A DNA stretch of 64,000 nt from Bedellia somnulentella (GCA_963576735.1 OY755170.1:27078875-27142874); one strand, 5' to 3'. Numbered from the stretch's first letter, positions 1 through 12,667 are shown. The notes: generated by a model from the sequence alone, not told the origin. Program-made: numbers and translations.

Positions 1-2548
1 TTTATAGTTTGGTTCTGTTTACTCTTTACTTTATTTAAAGCTATCCGCTATTAAAGTGTTGTTTGTTCCTACTCATAGTCAATTATTCAATGCCGCCTTT
101 CAAAGATGAAGAAATGTACCGTTATCTAAGTTTTGGACATTCCTATAAATTAACGTTTTACAATAATTTTATTTCTAATTAGAAGTACTATCGCTTAAAG
201 CTCTTCCGGACAAACTATGGACGGTTATTTATTACTATAATTTAGTACTTGGTTCCTTCATCACCAAGTTTCAATATTTCTCTTATTTATATCAATATAA
301 ATCATGTTTTATTGACATAAAATTCGGTTTCTTACATTATATTGACGTCATCCTTTCAACATGGCAAACTCTTTGTGCTGCTGAGAATATCTAAATGTTT
401 TTGAAATATTCATGTTTAATAGATGTTTCTATCAATGTTTAACAGTATCCTTCCCCTCCTGTAGTATGAGAACTTGTATGTCACGTCCTTTGTGAGATAG
501 GCCGCCGCCAGTCATACAGAACCTTTGAGTTTGTCACAAAGCACATGACATATTTGATTCCTTGTGCTGCGGAGGCTAAGTAGTAGTCGGTTGAAAACCA
601 TTTATATATTAAGTATATGTTGTGAAAATTGTTAAGTTGGTTTAGTCATCTATACCCTATCTGATTTATGTGTCTTTGTCGAGATAAACGAGGGAAATAT
701 TGGAGATTAACTAGGTAGGTAGAATAGATAGACTAACCCGACCTTAACACAGATTTTAATGATAATATAGTAGTCTCAATATAACATTTGATGTTTGATG
801 TTAGCGATTCACGAAACTAGTTATAATCTACACTCGAAGTTTCTATATGTACAAGAGCTATCGGTATCCGGGTATGAGTACTAGGTTGTCAAAGGAAAGT
901 TACGTGTTCGACAAAACACAAGCATTTTCCAAAATGGAGTCTGTTATTGAAACCATGTCTTATGATGATTCTAAATTTTTGTTAGGTTAAGTACCATATC
1001 TACTAATACCCACGCGGTTTTCAATAAAACATATTCTAAATTAGCATTCGTTAAACACGACTGAGGAAGTGGTTCAATCTTTTGATTGGAATCGACGGCA
1101 TATACAATTTTCCTAAAGTTTTTTATAGTATTATATCCTTGAAGCAATTTTGACTAGATTATTGTCTATGGGCCAAATTATACGTTGCTTGTGAAGGTTA
1201 CTTGATATTTCGCACAATTTATTTCGGTTGTTGAACAAACGATTAATTCCCTTTAGCTTATTATTTTACTTAGAATGTCAGTGTATTTCTGGTTATACTG
1301 TTATTTTGTATTTTTCTGTTATATTTGAAAAGTATAGTTTAGAAAAATTACTATAAACTTCAACATTTCATATTTCTAAACGATTTGATTACTTTAAATT
1401 AAATTAATTATAGTTTATAATAACACATTCTACATTTTGTATAATGGCGATAATTTTCATCTAAATAATAATCAAAAATCCACTGGCGTTCTAAGTTCTA
1501 ATATTAACCAAGTATTCTATACTATACTAGTTGGTTGACTCCTGAAAGCGAACTGATAGAAATTTATTTTACAGCGTTTATATTAATTAGCTATAAGCAC
1601 GAAAATTCTGAGACAATTTAGTCTTTTAATTTAAAAAAACCTACTTTAAATTGAGATTATTTTTTTATACCTACTAAATCAAATATGTAACATACTTTTA
1701 CAATTTGAAATTAAAATTTAATTTAGGTTGTGGTAAAGTTTGCCAGTTATATCTGAATATAAAGTTTTGTGTCTTGTTTAATAGTTCTAATTTGCCTCGT
1801 ATTAAGATACTAACTATAAATTAACACCAAGAATTCAAAAATCTATTTTATAATAATTTAAAAGCTTTAGATAATAAACGAACAAAACCCTTTTCCTATC
1901 CTCTTTTATAAAACCTTTTTTGTCGACTCATTAACAAAATGAATTTAATAATACGATACCTAAACTATGAAATCAACGAATTTAAACGGAATCATTACAT
2001 AATCGGATAATTTAAATCTCTTTCTAGCCACATTGACAGTATTGTTAAGTAACAAAATTATTAAATTTCCTGATAATTTCAATATTTTGTTAAATTTTGT
2101 TTGAAACTGTGTAGTATTTGATCGAAGGTGTTTACTATTACCACTACTTACAATAAACTATGTTAGATTATGTTCTTCGCTAGGTGTCAGTGTGGCGTCA
2201 CCATCATTCAGATATAGATACGGGCTAATGTTATGTTAATTCTAAATGCAATGCATGTATACCAAAAATAACATTACTTTAAGTTTTGTTGATTGTTAAT
2301 GTTATTCTAGTGGCTTGCAAGAAAATGTTTGGCACATCATGGGTAAGAATATCCAAATACCTTCCCATTTTGTCTGATTTGCAAACCGCTAGGAAAACAA
2401 ACCTCTTAGATTCATAATATATATTGTTATTAAAAAACTATTTATTTTTAATTAAGCTTATGGAAACCAAATAAGATAAGTTATTTTATCATTGTATATG
2501 TTTGGTTTTCCTTATTCGAAATACAATGTATTGTACATATATATTATA
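1..2548. other. AT-rich non-coding 5' flank
   Basis: I see no gene, RNA gene or dispersed repeat that I can name here. The sequence is strongly AT-rich with stops in all frames and no long open frame. It may hold diverged repeats or regulatory DNA that I cannot recognise by eye. Confidence 0.55.
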
Positions 2549-2692
2549 ATCCACCAGAGATGTGCCCTTGCAAGGAGTTTTTAAACAACCAATAGAATGG
2601 CTTCATTTACCTCGATCTTGATGACGTGGGTAAATGATGCGATTCTATTGGTTCTTTAAAAACACACCATCCTTTCATATCTCTGTTGGATT
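2549..2692. mobile_element. Palindromic MITE-like element
   Basis: The two halves are imperfect reverse complements of each other over about 65-70 bases. The ends read AATCCACCAGAGAT on the left and the complement AATCCAACAGAGAT from the right. The inner arms share CCAATAGAAT and TCATTTACC around a short loop (about 2611-2630). There is no coding capacity. This fold-back structure is typical of miniature inverted-repeat elements; the superfamily cannot be assigned because no target duplication is clear. Confidence 0.65.
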
Positions 2693-4432
2693 TGCAACCT
2701 TATTGTGTCCGAATAGAACTGAATTTATTTGCTGTTTTACTTTAGTTGTAATGATTAGTGTGGAGATATATTTGGTAAATTTAGACTTAAGTTTAGCTAA
2801 TGGCCTTTGTAATAAAAAACACCATATCTCTCTAAACTATGTATTTATAAATGTATGTACTAACATGAACCATTATGTATAAGTTTGGGATAAAAATATT
2901 AGAGCATTATTTAGGGAGGTAAAAATATCACTTCATAAATTATTTTATTATAATTTATTCCAATTACAACCATTCCATTCTTCCATAGGAATTCTTTAAA
3001 ATTATAAGTACAGATGTTCTTTATAAACATTTTTAATTGTTAAAAAATCTTCATTTACCTAACTTTTCTTGTAAATCATGTTGCTTTCATAATAAAACAA
3101 ATAAATATATGTTTGTTGTCATCCTGTACTTTGTTGGTTAGACAAAAAGTCTGTACCATTTTCAATACTTATTGCGTTCAAACAAAAATAGTTGTGCCAT
3201 GCACTGAATGTGTAACAAACGCCTAAAATATATAAAGCAGTGATATAATCTGATTAGTACAATACGTTAAAATATCCATTCCATTTGTTATCCTTTTCTT
3301 TTTATGTTTGTAAGTTTCTAATGCGTTTTGTAGTAAATTTAATATTGCAACGAAACACTAGTCCATCCAATCTGTTCTGATCTGAGAATTTACTGTATTA
3401 TGTTACTTTTGTGTATTTTAACTGTTTTTTTTTATCATTGTTGAACAACTATCTTGTTGAATCTTATTCAATATTATTTAATATATTTTTAACAAGTTTA
3501 TGAAATAAAAACTTTTCCTGTCAAAAGTATGTATTGAGTTGACTTGCTTTGAAATTTAGCTTTATAACGCTGGAAAATCAATTAGGTAACAAAAAACGTT
3601 ATTACCGTAAATATATTTAAAAAAACTGTGATAGACAGACATATTCACTCAGTCAAAATAACGCTTTAGTTAACTAATGAACCTTAGGATTTTATTTGAG
3701 AGATTAAGAGTGATTCAACACTTTTTGGCCAAAATAGTTATAACCCTCAGCTCTTTGGTAGGCGTTACAGACGGTGTGTCTATATAAGTTATCCTAAAAC
3801 GGTACAAATACTTTTAAAATTCAACTATTAATCTTGTTTCAATTTCTTGTTTTCATATAGATTGTAGTAATATTACTTTCTTTAAAGTACCCAATTTTAA
3901 GTTCAAAATAAAGTTAATTATAATACAACATCAAATTCGATAACAGTCAATTTGTCTATGTTTTTTGATAATTGTTTTACTTGGATGTATCAACACTTAT
4001 CAAAGTTAACTTGGATGTAAAACGTAACTTTGACCGTATATGAACTAAGTATGTAGAAGAAAGATGAAGAGCTGTGATGTATACAGGTTTTTATGTAACT
4101 CTACTTACTAGTATAACCAGAGATCAGAAATGGAATGATAATGGACAGTTCATTGTATCTAACATTATGTATTTCGTCAGAATTTCACAATGTTGAGATG
4201 TATGCCATGTCGAAACTATCGATGATGTGTCTATTTCTGCTGTAAGTTAATACTTGCAAAACTGATGTACTATCTTTTTGATCGATGTGGTTTATTAATA
4301 CAATTAAAAATAATCAAATATATCTACTAATGTAATATCCGTCAGATGTTAGCAAAATGTAAACAACATTATATGGAAATAAATTAATTTTAATTATGAA
4401 AAACTGTTATTATTAACTGCTTCAGTAGAAGT
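2693..4432. other. AT-rich stretch without recognisable features
   Basis: No gene or named repeat is visible. Only short chance open frames occur. Confidence 0.5.
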
Positions 4433-4680
4433 GTAGTGTCGGCTTAGAATAACACTACCCCCTTTCTACCCGTGGGTGATCGTAAGAGGCGACTAAGGGA
4501 ATAGGGGGCTTTTTAAGTGATTTTTGGGCGATGTGGTTGGAGACCCGTCACCAAAAACATTTATTATAACCATCTTTTCCCAATCAACTTCCAAAATTGG
4601 CTGAGGAATTTTTCATTCCAAAGCTCTGGCTACCCCGTTAAGGGATTTATAGCCGTGAGTATATGTATGTATGTATGTTC
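4433..4680 (+). mobile_element. SINE-A copy, near full length
   Basis: This is one of about 17 copies in the window. The family starts near GTAGTGTCGGCTTAGAAT, has a central CGTAAGAGGCGACTAAGG, then GCGGTTGGAGACCCATCACC, TGGCTGAGGAATTT and GCTCTGGCTACCCC, and ends GGGATTTATAGCCGTGAGTA followed by (ATGT)n. It has no coding capacity. The 3' end matches the end of the RTE-A LINE, so it is probably RTE-mobilised. Confidence 0.8.
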
Positions 4681-4816
4681 AGTAGAAGGAATAAAACTAT
4701 ATATTCTTATGAATTCTAATAAACAATAAACACACATTACCCTCTTACAGTATATAATAATACCTAATTCAGTATACTGTCATGTGTATGTCATATATAT
4801 ATATAAATGTATATTA

Positions 4817-5345
4817 AACGTTCACGCCGCATATCACAAAAAGGGGGCCAGAAAAACTAGTACTTCTGAAAATCACGTAACATTGTCACCTGCTGTTCAA
4901 AGTAACCACACTTTGCTTGGTCAGTAGTCACGTGATCGCGGGCAGGCCCTTCGCCTTTTTGAACGAATACTGTGTCACATGACTAACCAAAACTAAACCA
5001 TGTGGTTTTCCTCACGATGTTTTCAGTCACGTGCCGTGTAGTGCCGGCTTAGAATGTCGCTACCCCTTTCTACCCACGGGTGTCGTAAGAGGCGACTAAG
5101 GATATTGGGGCTTTTTATTGGATTTTTGGGCGATGCGGTTGGAGACCCATCACCAAAAACCTTTATTCTTACAATCTTTTCCCCACTCAACTTCCAAAAG
5201 TGGCTGAGGAATTTATAATTCCTTGGCTCTGGTTACCCCTTCTAGGGAAATATAGCCGTGAGTATATGTATGTATGTACATATGACTTAAAAAGACACAT
5301 TGGTGTAGACCCACCTAGGAATTCGAACCAATGCCTCGCTGTTCG
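4817..5345 (-). mobile_element. SINE-B copy split by a SINE-A insertion
   Basis: The minus-strand SINE-B tail and body lie at 4817-5034 (TTCACGCCG, CACGTGATCGCGGGCAGGCC, CCTCACGATGTTTT). The head-proximal part resumes at 5281-5345 (ATTGGTGTAGACCC, then a B-box-like GGAATTCGAACC read in reverse). The intervening 246 bases are a SINE-A element. About 25-30 bases of SINE-B body seem to be missing at the junction. Confidence 0.65.
5035..5280 (+). mobile_element. SINE-A copy, full length, nested in SINE-B
   Basis: A complete SINE-A from GTGTAGTGCCGGCTTAGAAT to the GCCGTGAGTATATGTATG tail. Its flanks belong to one minus-strand SINE-B, so this copy inserted later than that SINE-B. Confidence 0.8.
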
Positions 5346-5535
5346 AAACGTAATTTGTCCTCCAATATATACATATTATGATGGTAATGCAAAGCCTAAA
5401 TTGATGAAATATAGGAGTATTTTTAAAAGTAGTTGTTACGTGTTGACACAAATACGGCTTTTTTTATTTCATTTGAGTATCATAGTAAATTTATATCTAA
5501 TTTATTTACTTACTATTGGATTCAAATAAGAGAGA

Positions 5536-5765
5536 TACATACGTCACGCCATTCTTTCCCATGAGGATAGGTAGAGATCGACGACTCTGTACAATCCTAA
5601 CAAACCTCTGCCTCGTTTTCCATCAATCTTTCATACATGCCCTTTTACTCTTCATACTTCGGACGCCTGAGTTTTTGAGCACATTCTATTTGGTCCAATT
5701 ATGTCCTCCGTGGTCGTCGTACTAAGAATACCTTTTTCATTGGCTTTATAAATCTCTTACCAATT
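5536..5765 (-). mobile_element. RTE-A LINE 3' end, 5'-truncated
   Basis: On the minus strand this carries the C-terminal coding end and tail of the RTE-A family. It is recognisable by CACGCCATT at the tail, GGTAGAGATCG, CATACATGC and TCTTCATACTTCGGACGCC. The reading frame is broken by several stops, so it is a dead copy. Confidence 0.7.
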
Positions 5766-5802
5766 TGTTGTATACTAGCTACAGATTATATGAAACGAAT
5801 GC

Positions 5803-5907
5803 TATGTAGCGCCGGCTTAGAATGTCTACCCCTTTCTACTCACGGGTGTCGTAAGAGAGTAGAGTAAGGGCGACTAAGGGTATGGGGCTTTTTTTATGTG
5901 GTTTTTC
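5803..5907 (+). mobile_element. SINE-A 5' fragment
   Basis: It begins with the SINE-A head (GCCGGCTTAGAATGTC, TCACGGGTGTCGTAAGAG) and stops after GGGGCTTTTT. A short internal duplication repeats the AAGAG/GAGTAAGGGCGACTAAGG segment. Confidence 0.7.
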
Positions 5908-6650
5908 TCCTCTCGTCTATTTCTTGTGTAGTTACGTTAATGATGTGTTCAAAACAAGTTATGATACCGTTGAAGATCCGAAAGAAGCCGTTGTCAATTT
6001 TGAAACAAATTCACCACATCAACATTCAAAGTGCACTTGTAAGATAGTTACCTAGTCGTGTCGACTATTGTATTGAAAAAAAAGTGGTCACTTCGAACAC
6101 CTAAACTTAAGTATGTGAAAACAAATCATTTAGGAACTTTAGGCATTAAGTTTCCTAATATGATTTACTGCTTAAGACTTTTACAATCAATATTTAAATA
6201 GAAATACTGTAATTTAGTTTTCAAAAAGTCCAGGGAATCAACCCGAACTTTATATTAGTTATTTTTTTACTTAAATTGATGGCGTGGTTCCTAAGAACAG
6301 AAACTAAAATGCCAATAAATAAATATATATTTATATTATTACAGAAGACATATTGATTCCGCAAGTTTTCCTTCAGTTTCTATCAAAGTCCGAGTTAATT
6401 ATTACCGCTGTTTTATTCCGTGATTTCTTATTAAATTACAACGACTTTTGCCATGTTTGTCTGCTTACAAACTAATTATTGTGACACGTTATGGGCCCTG
6501 GCGTACTATTAGATAGGGTGATGCGATGGGGGATTGGCGTAGATCGCTATTTTGTTTTAATCAAAGGCGTAGATAGGGTGAATGAGTAAGAGTTCTCTAT
6601 TACACTCTTGTGTTTTTAACATCCGTTAGGCTGATGGCGTTCTCACCGTA

Positions 6651-7182
6651 ACATACATACATACATACATATTCTCACGCCATTAGTTCCCATTGGGGTA
6701 GGCAGAGACTATCGATCGCCACTTTGTACGATCCTGACAAACCTCTCTGGCTTCGTTCACATCCATCAATCGTCTCATACATGCTCTTTTATTCTTCATA
6801 CTTCGGACACCTTCCTTTTTGAGCACATTTCCTATTTGATCCAAATGTGTCCTCCGAGGTCGTCCTCTACTAACATTACCTTCCACATTGGCTCTATAGA
6901 TCTCTTTAACCAATTTACTGTCATCCATCCTCTCTATATGCCCAAATCATCTCAACATTCCTTTTTCTATCTTTCTTACAATATCATCTTTTACACCACA
7001 CCTTTCACGAATCACATCATTCCTCACGCGTTCACTCTGCTTTCATGCTTCTTCTCCTACACCCAACATTCACTGCCATACATAAGCGTAGGAACGAGGA
7101 CAGCATCATGCACAGCCATTCGGGCCTTTTCGGACACCGATTGACTAGACATTAGCTCCATTTACCGCATTACCCTTTTTCA
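6651..7182 (-). mobile_element. RTE-A LINE C-terminal fragment
   Basis: The plus strand starts with (ACAT)n then TCTCACGCCATTAGTTCCCA, the reverse of the RTE-A tail. The minus strand encodes the RTE C-terminal region with RGRPRRTHLDQI, KNKRACMRRLMDV and a final SAYPNGN. The copy matches the one at 62.8-63.4 kb over about 500 bases but has frame breaks. It is 5'-truncated at the segment coding for KKGNAV. Confidence 0.8.
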
Positions 7183-9680
7183 CTCACCGTAACACTTTAT
7201 GAATATTATCCTAAAACTAAACGTGTAATTTGCTAGTCGGACAGCGTAAAAGTAGTACTATCTACTGAAATAATAGGATACGGAACCTATTTATATTAGG
7301 TTACGGTAACTTACTATTATCTGTATATTTTTTTATATATGTTTAAAAAGAGAAAGAAAGAGAGACATTTATTCGCTGCACAGATGAGCAAGAATCATAC
7401 AGTTTATACGAAACTTATCACATTCTTGCGTTTATTTTATAATTTAAAAGATGAATAGTGAGAAAAAAATTGAATGCAGCGATCTAGTTAGACATTCTTA
7501 TTTAGAACACTAGCACTAAGTTATTTATATGAATACTATGGTAATACTACTATGAGGGTGGTGGAGGTAAGGAGGTTGCCATATGGAGACAAATTGAAAT
7601 TGAATAAGTATCCAGCTGTACGGAGTAAAAAGCAGTTGAAAATCTCTCATGAGTGGCGCTAGCAGCGGCAAAGTTTAGTTAACGTTTACGGTTATTCTAA
7701 TAAGAAAAAAATAATTGAGCTGGGCTGCTATGGATAACCTGGATATTGCATGATAAATAACCGAGAAAATTCTATATACGTAAAAAGAAATAAAAACCCA
7801 AGGCTTCTTCACATAGAATAAAGAGTACTACTAAGTCTGTGCTTCTTCATTTAATAAATAACAAAAAATAAAGAGCCATTTTTATTCTTGCTTCCGATAA
7901 ACATAACTTGCGTAAATCTTAATCCGGGTTGAAAAGGGGAAACTTCTCATCTAAAGAGAGAGAAGATCTAGCTTGCGAAATGATCAAAACTAACTATATG
8001 ATACACTGATAGTGTTACAGTATACAAAGTGCTTATATTATCTATGTATTTAAACATGCTAATAGGTACGTACCCACATTAATTTGACTGCGCAACAATA
8101 CGATTACACACTGAGATCACACATAAAACAATGTTTATTTTGGAATTGTCATTGACATCATCAAAAAAAATGGTTTTAAAGAATAAAAAAATTACCTAGG
8201 TCCAAACTAGGCACCTGGCCTAGTTCATACCTAGGTACATAAATAATAATTTCCTTGTTGCCGGCTGATTTTCACAGAGTATTAAGTTTCTCAATAATAA
8301 GTTGACAACGATGGCAACATTTTTTTCAATATTTGTAATAGCAACATTTTTAATTTTTTTTATGGCGACTAAGACGCCAACTAGCGGTAAATTTTCGTAA
8401 CAGCTTATTGATATCTTTCGCCCGAAGTTCATGTTGTAATTTCAATTTTATTGTGCTACTTCTGAAATAAATCGTAAATTTTGAATATGAGGTGGTGTTT
8501 TAGCTGTTTGATTTAATAATGCACTAGTGTATTCGTCTCAATGTATGTGTTCTGTTTCGAAATCTATTCAAAACCAATGACATTTCATGAACTCGATGTG
8601 CGTTTTGGCCATTTTACTTGGCTTGCGTTGATGATTCGTATTTAGTCACGTGACCACAGTGGTTTTTTGGATCAATGGCGCCAAATATCTTTGACTTAAA
8701 ATGTACGTATCTTACACATTTTCCAATAGTTTGATATGTTAATCTAGTGATAATTATGCATATTGAATACAAAGAAAACCCAATACTTGATAAAGGAAAT
8801 GGAGTTATATGCCAATGAAGCATCAATGGATCGAGTCACGTCAGTGGCTCAACAAAACAATGCTGCCATCTATGCTGTCAATTCTGGCACTTTTTAATGG
8901 AGAACTACTTGTGAGATAAATATTTACTGTGTAACCGTATTAAAACAACGATTAATTAAGTTAAAACATTAATCTATTCAAGAAATATAATCTTTAAATC
9001 ACGTATATATTAAAGTTATTGGTTTAGATTTCTGCAAATAAGTTGTGTTTACGCCGTTCATCTTACACCCGCCATACAAATTTCTCATTCCCTAAAGTAA
9101 AACGTCAAATAAAATTATTGTTATTTTTCATTGTTTCTCTTCTGAAAACAATGTGCGCTACTTTTCGATGTTTATACTGAGGTAATTATGATTACTATAA
9201 AGTGGTTTCGTGTTATTAGTTTCTTTATTTGGTGAGTTGAACTTTTCCCTCGTATTTCCTACTTATTGGGTTGACACAATGCATTACACGAATTATCGCT
9301 AATAATCATTCTAAATTAAAAATAAAATGACTTAAAAAGACTGTTTATACTTATTTTTGAAAGACTCCTATAAGAATTCTTAATGTTCCTTGTAATTCAG
9401 TTTTAGTGAAATGTTATTGTTAGTTTGCACCACTTGTCTTGTATTGCTGCTAGAAAATGTGAATATTATAACTTGCTTTATAATTTTCATCTGTTGGTGT
9501 AGTGATATTGTGTTGTTAAATATTACATCTTCTTGTAAATTAATCAGAAGAGTGATCACAATATACAGGTTTATATTAAATTGTATTTCAGAGTGTTCTT
9601 GAGTTGGTCTTAGGCATATTCATACTCAACACTTCTATTTTTGTTATCCTTTTTAATGTAGACAAACATACATTCAAATA
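7183..9680. other. AT-rich stretch without recognisable features
   Basis: No named repeat or plausible coding exon is visible. Open frames are short and low in complexity. Confidence 0.5.
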
Positions 9681-9681
9681 C

Positions 9682-9853
9682 TGATGGCTATAAATCCCAA
9701 AATTGGTGACAAAGGCTACAGAATTAGAAATTCCTGTGCCAATTCTGGAAATTGTGTTTTTTAAGATTGTGGAATAAAGGTCATTGATGATAGGTCCATT
9801 AAAAGCCCTAATTACTTGAGAAATGGGTTAGTGTTATTCTAAGCCGTCACTAC
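9682..9853 (-). mobile_element. SINE-A copy, old and degenerate
   Basis: The reverse complement follows the SINE-A order (GGCTATAAATCCC, AATTAGAAATTCC, CCATTAAAAGCCCTAAT, TGTTATTCTAAGCCG) with many substitutions and gaps. Confidence 0.6.
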
Positions 9854-10225
9854 ATATCAAGCAAGTATGTTAATAATTTTATGAAATTACCCTCATTTCC
9901 ATTTATCTTTTATTTGATTGCTTTTTTTCTTGTTGATTCCTGTTATGACTAGGATTTAATTTTTTATCTCTGATTATACGCAGTACAGCTGTAAATTTTT
10001 GTTTTTCACCACTACATTCATTAGTATGTTGTTCTTAATTAACATTATATTATTGATGTTAGTTGCCTAAAGTTTTGATAATAATGAGCTACCTATACTT
10101 AAGGCTATAGTGCCCCTTAAAGGATTATATTTATATACCAATTTTTATAATTGGGTGAGAAATAGATTATAAAATAAGGGATGGTTGATGATTTGTCTCG
10201 AGCACATTGCCAAACATCTTTAGCC

Positions 10226-10461
10226 ATGTAGTGCGAGCTTTGAATGTCACTACCCCTTTCCACCCATGTGTGTGGTAAGAGGCAAGTAAGGGTATGGGGC
10301 TTTTTAAGTGATTTTTGGGTGATGCGGTTAGAGACCCATCACCAACAATATTTTATTGCTACCATCTTGCCCCTATCAACTTCCAAATGTGGTTGAGGAG
10401 TTTCTAGCTCTGGCGAATCCTTTTTTGGATTTATTACTGTGAGTATTTGTATGTATGTACA
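10226..10461 (+). mobile_element. SINE-A copy, full length, diverged
   Basis: The head is TGTAGTGCGAGCTTTGAATG and the middle is GGTGATGCGGTTAGAGACCC. The tail is CTGTGAGTATTTGTATGTATG. Confidence 0.75.
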
Positions 10462-10827
10462 AGTTGTCCAAATTTCATGCATCACAGTAAAACTGATGAT
10501 AAATATAATTAAAGAGAGTCAATATTTATCTACTTTTAATATGACTGCAGACTTTGACAATAAATAACAATGTAATGTATGCATGTGGCAAGTCAAACAC
10601 ATTTTAGTGGGTGTAATGCATATATTTCTGTATTAAGCTTTTATGAATGCATCATTTAATAAGTCAAATGGCTATATGTACTCATCCTCTTTAAAAACAA
10701 AGAAAGTGCTAAATGTTTTACACTTTTAACTAAGCAATAAAAAATAACATAGTATTTGCTTTTTACGTTAATATCTTAAAACAGTTTGGCAGAAAAAGTT
10801 TAATATCAGTCAGAATCTAATGATAGC

Positions 10828-11072
10828 TTGGGAGTGTCAGCTCAGAATAGAACTAACCTTTGTCTTCCCATGGGTGTCCCATAAGAGGGGATTGAAGGTA
10901 TTTGGCCTTCTTAAGTGGATGTTGGGTGATGTAGCTGGAGACCTACCACCAAACATCCTCTACATTATAATTTATTTCCCTCTAAACCTTAAAAGTAGCT
11001 TTGGTATTTCCAATTCTAACACTGACTACCAGTTTTTGGGATTTGAAACTGTGAGAATATGTTTATATGTTA
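10828..11072 (+). mobile_element. SINE-A copy, strongly diverged
   Basis: The SINE-A landmarks remain in order (GTCAGCTCAGAATAGAACTA, CCCATGGGTGTCCCATAAGA, GCTGGAGACCTACCACCAAA, AACTGTGAGAATATG), but the copy is among the most mutated in the window. Confidence 0.65.
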
Positions 11073-11636
11073 GTATAAAGTAAAACTAGAATAAAAAGCA
11101 TTTATTTACAAGAAACATGAGTGGAATGAATCATGTTTACGGAACTTAAAATTAGTTCTCACATAATTGCAATGCAATGAGTATTTTATAGTAGACTCAG
11201 CTATATTAAGTTGACACAAATACAATTATATAGGTTGCATTATTACACATATTCAATAAAACTCTGCATTATTTACGAAATCAAGCAATAAAGTCACTGA
11301 CTCAGCAAGTGCATCATAGTATCAAGTATAAATGTGTTGATAAAGTAATATTTATAATTGTATTAGAGAAGGCAAGTGTGACAATGACATTGAATTTTTA
11401 GTCAACATTTATCTACTGTGGTAATGAAAAAGGGAGAATATAAAATGTGTTTATAAAAAATAACACCATGAATAAATATTAAAAATAAAATGCAATTTTA
11501 CGAAGAATTTGTTATGGCTGTAGTATCATAATTTTAAAACACTTTAGAAAGAATGTTTAGAAAACATTTTGTTAGTCGGTAAAAAATAGGCTCTGTAACT
11601 GCTCAACCAATTAAAAAATCTTAACATAACATAAAC

Positions 11637-11944
11637 ATAAACATTCACGCCACATCACGTGACTTTGTCACCTGGTGTTCAGAGTACCCATGTTTTGCAT
11701 GGACAGTGTACTCACGTGATAGGGGGCAGGCCTATCGCCGTTTTGTATGAATACACTGTCACATGACTAAGTACAACTCAGACATGTGGGTTTCCTCACG
11801 ATGTTTTCCCTCACCGTTAACAACCATGATAAATTAACCACACATATGTCTTTAGAAAAGACAAATTGGTGTAGGCCCGACCCAGGATTTGAACACTAGT
11901 CATTTGCACGATAACCGAGCGTTCTACCCACTGGGCTATCACGG
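11637..11944 (-). mobile_element. tRNA-derived SINE-B copy, nearly complete
   Basis: Read on the minus strand it starts CCGTGATAGCCCAGTGGGTA, a near-perfect polymerase III A box. About 45 bases on is GTTCAAATCC, the B box. The body follows and ends near GGCGTGAATGTTTATG with (ATGTT)n. Compared with the copy at 60.2-60.5 kb it lacks about 45 bases just before the tail. It lies about 400 bases upstream of the first recognised rno exon, in the opposite orientation. Confidence 0.85.
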
Positions 11945-12344
11945 TTGCTTGCAAAACTAAATAAATTGACTGAGCAGCAGCAGTTAATAGTTATGTCAGT
12001 GGCTCATAGTATGTACATACAGGATAAGCTGCCATTTTCTCTGTTTTTAAACGATCAATTGGTGTGTAGAAAACAAATTATTGCATTACATAGTCTGTAT
12101 CTTACAAAACAAGTGCAATTTAATTGTTTATCATATGATTTTATTATCCAATAATGGTATGAGGTAATATGCATCCTTATCAATCAGTTAGGAAATAGTA
12201 AAAAAAGTTAATGAGATAGTTATTTCATATACTGGAACAAGCATATAATTTCATTTGTACACACAATTATTTGATTCCGACTATCCTTTCATTGAAATGT
12301 AGTAAATTTTATGTTCACGACTCTATCATATCTGTTTGTTTCAG

Positions 12345-12488
12345 GTTGTCCAAACACTACAAGAGTGGACACGAACAATTGCGTCATAATGTAGTGGTCA
12401 ACATTGCTTTTTACACTAGTCTGCTGCCTCGATCCAAGTGCAAGCAGCTGGTGTCACACCAACATGTAGTTTCGTAATTTTCCGTACA
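12345..12488 (+). promoter_or_regulatory. rno: rno 5' UTR segment with two start-stop uORFs
   Basis: TCTGTTTGTTTCAG ends at 12344 and looks like a splice acceptor, so the exon may begin at 12345; a promoter further upstream is not visible. In these 144 bases the only upstream ATGs are at 12389 and 12464, and each is directly followed by TAG. Such minimal start-stop elements are known to hold ribosomes and lower translation downstream. The main start at 12489 has A at -3. The 5' limit is inferred, not proven. Confidence 0.5.
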
Positions 12489-12667
12489 ATGTCAAATAGA
12501 GGCACGAAAAGGGCGTCTGGATCTCGTGCTGAAGAGCAGCCGAGCACTTCCAAACGTCGCCGGACGGAGGCCGAGGACGCTCTTTGGTCACTCCGTCCCG
12601 TCAGTGACCTCAAGATGTCATCCATATATAATAGAAGCGCCTCCGATGCGCCGGCAGAGCTTTTCAG
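12489..12667 (+). CDS. rno: rhinoceros/JADE-like PHD protein, coding exon 1
   Basis: Residues 1-59 plus two bases of codon 60. The start is the ATG at 12489 giving MSNRGTKRASGS. The main frame is closed by a TAG about 70 bases upstream and no other in-frame ATG lies between. A basic, probably nuclear-targeting stretch (SKRRRTEAED) is followed by KMSSIYNRSASDAPAELFR. That motif is characteristic of insect rhinoceros proteins and leads into the EPL1-like region. The donor is CAG|GTTTGT at 12668, phase 2. The next coding exon lies 18.5 kb downstream, an unusually long first intron for this gene. GC content is well above that of the flanking intron. Confidence 0.9.

Noticed and set aside
11883..11944. 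tRNA gene on the minus strand at the SINE-B head
   Set aside because: The same head recurs with the same body in several copies, so it is a SINE.
11945..12154. ORF directly upstream of the rno leader
   Set aside because: It starts at the SINE-B border, has no recognisable domain and no link to the rno frame.
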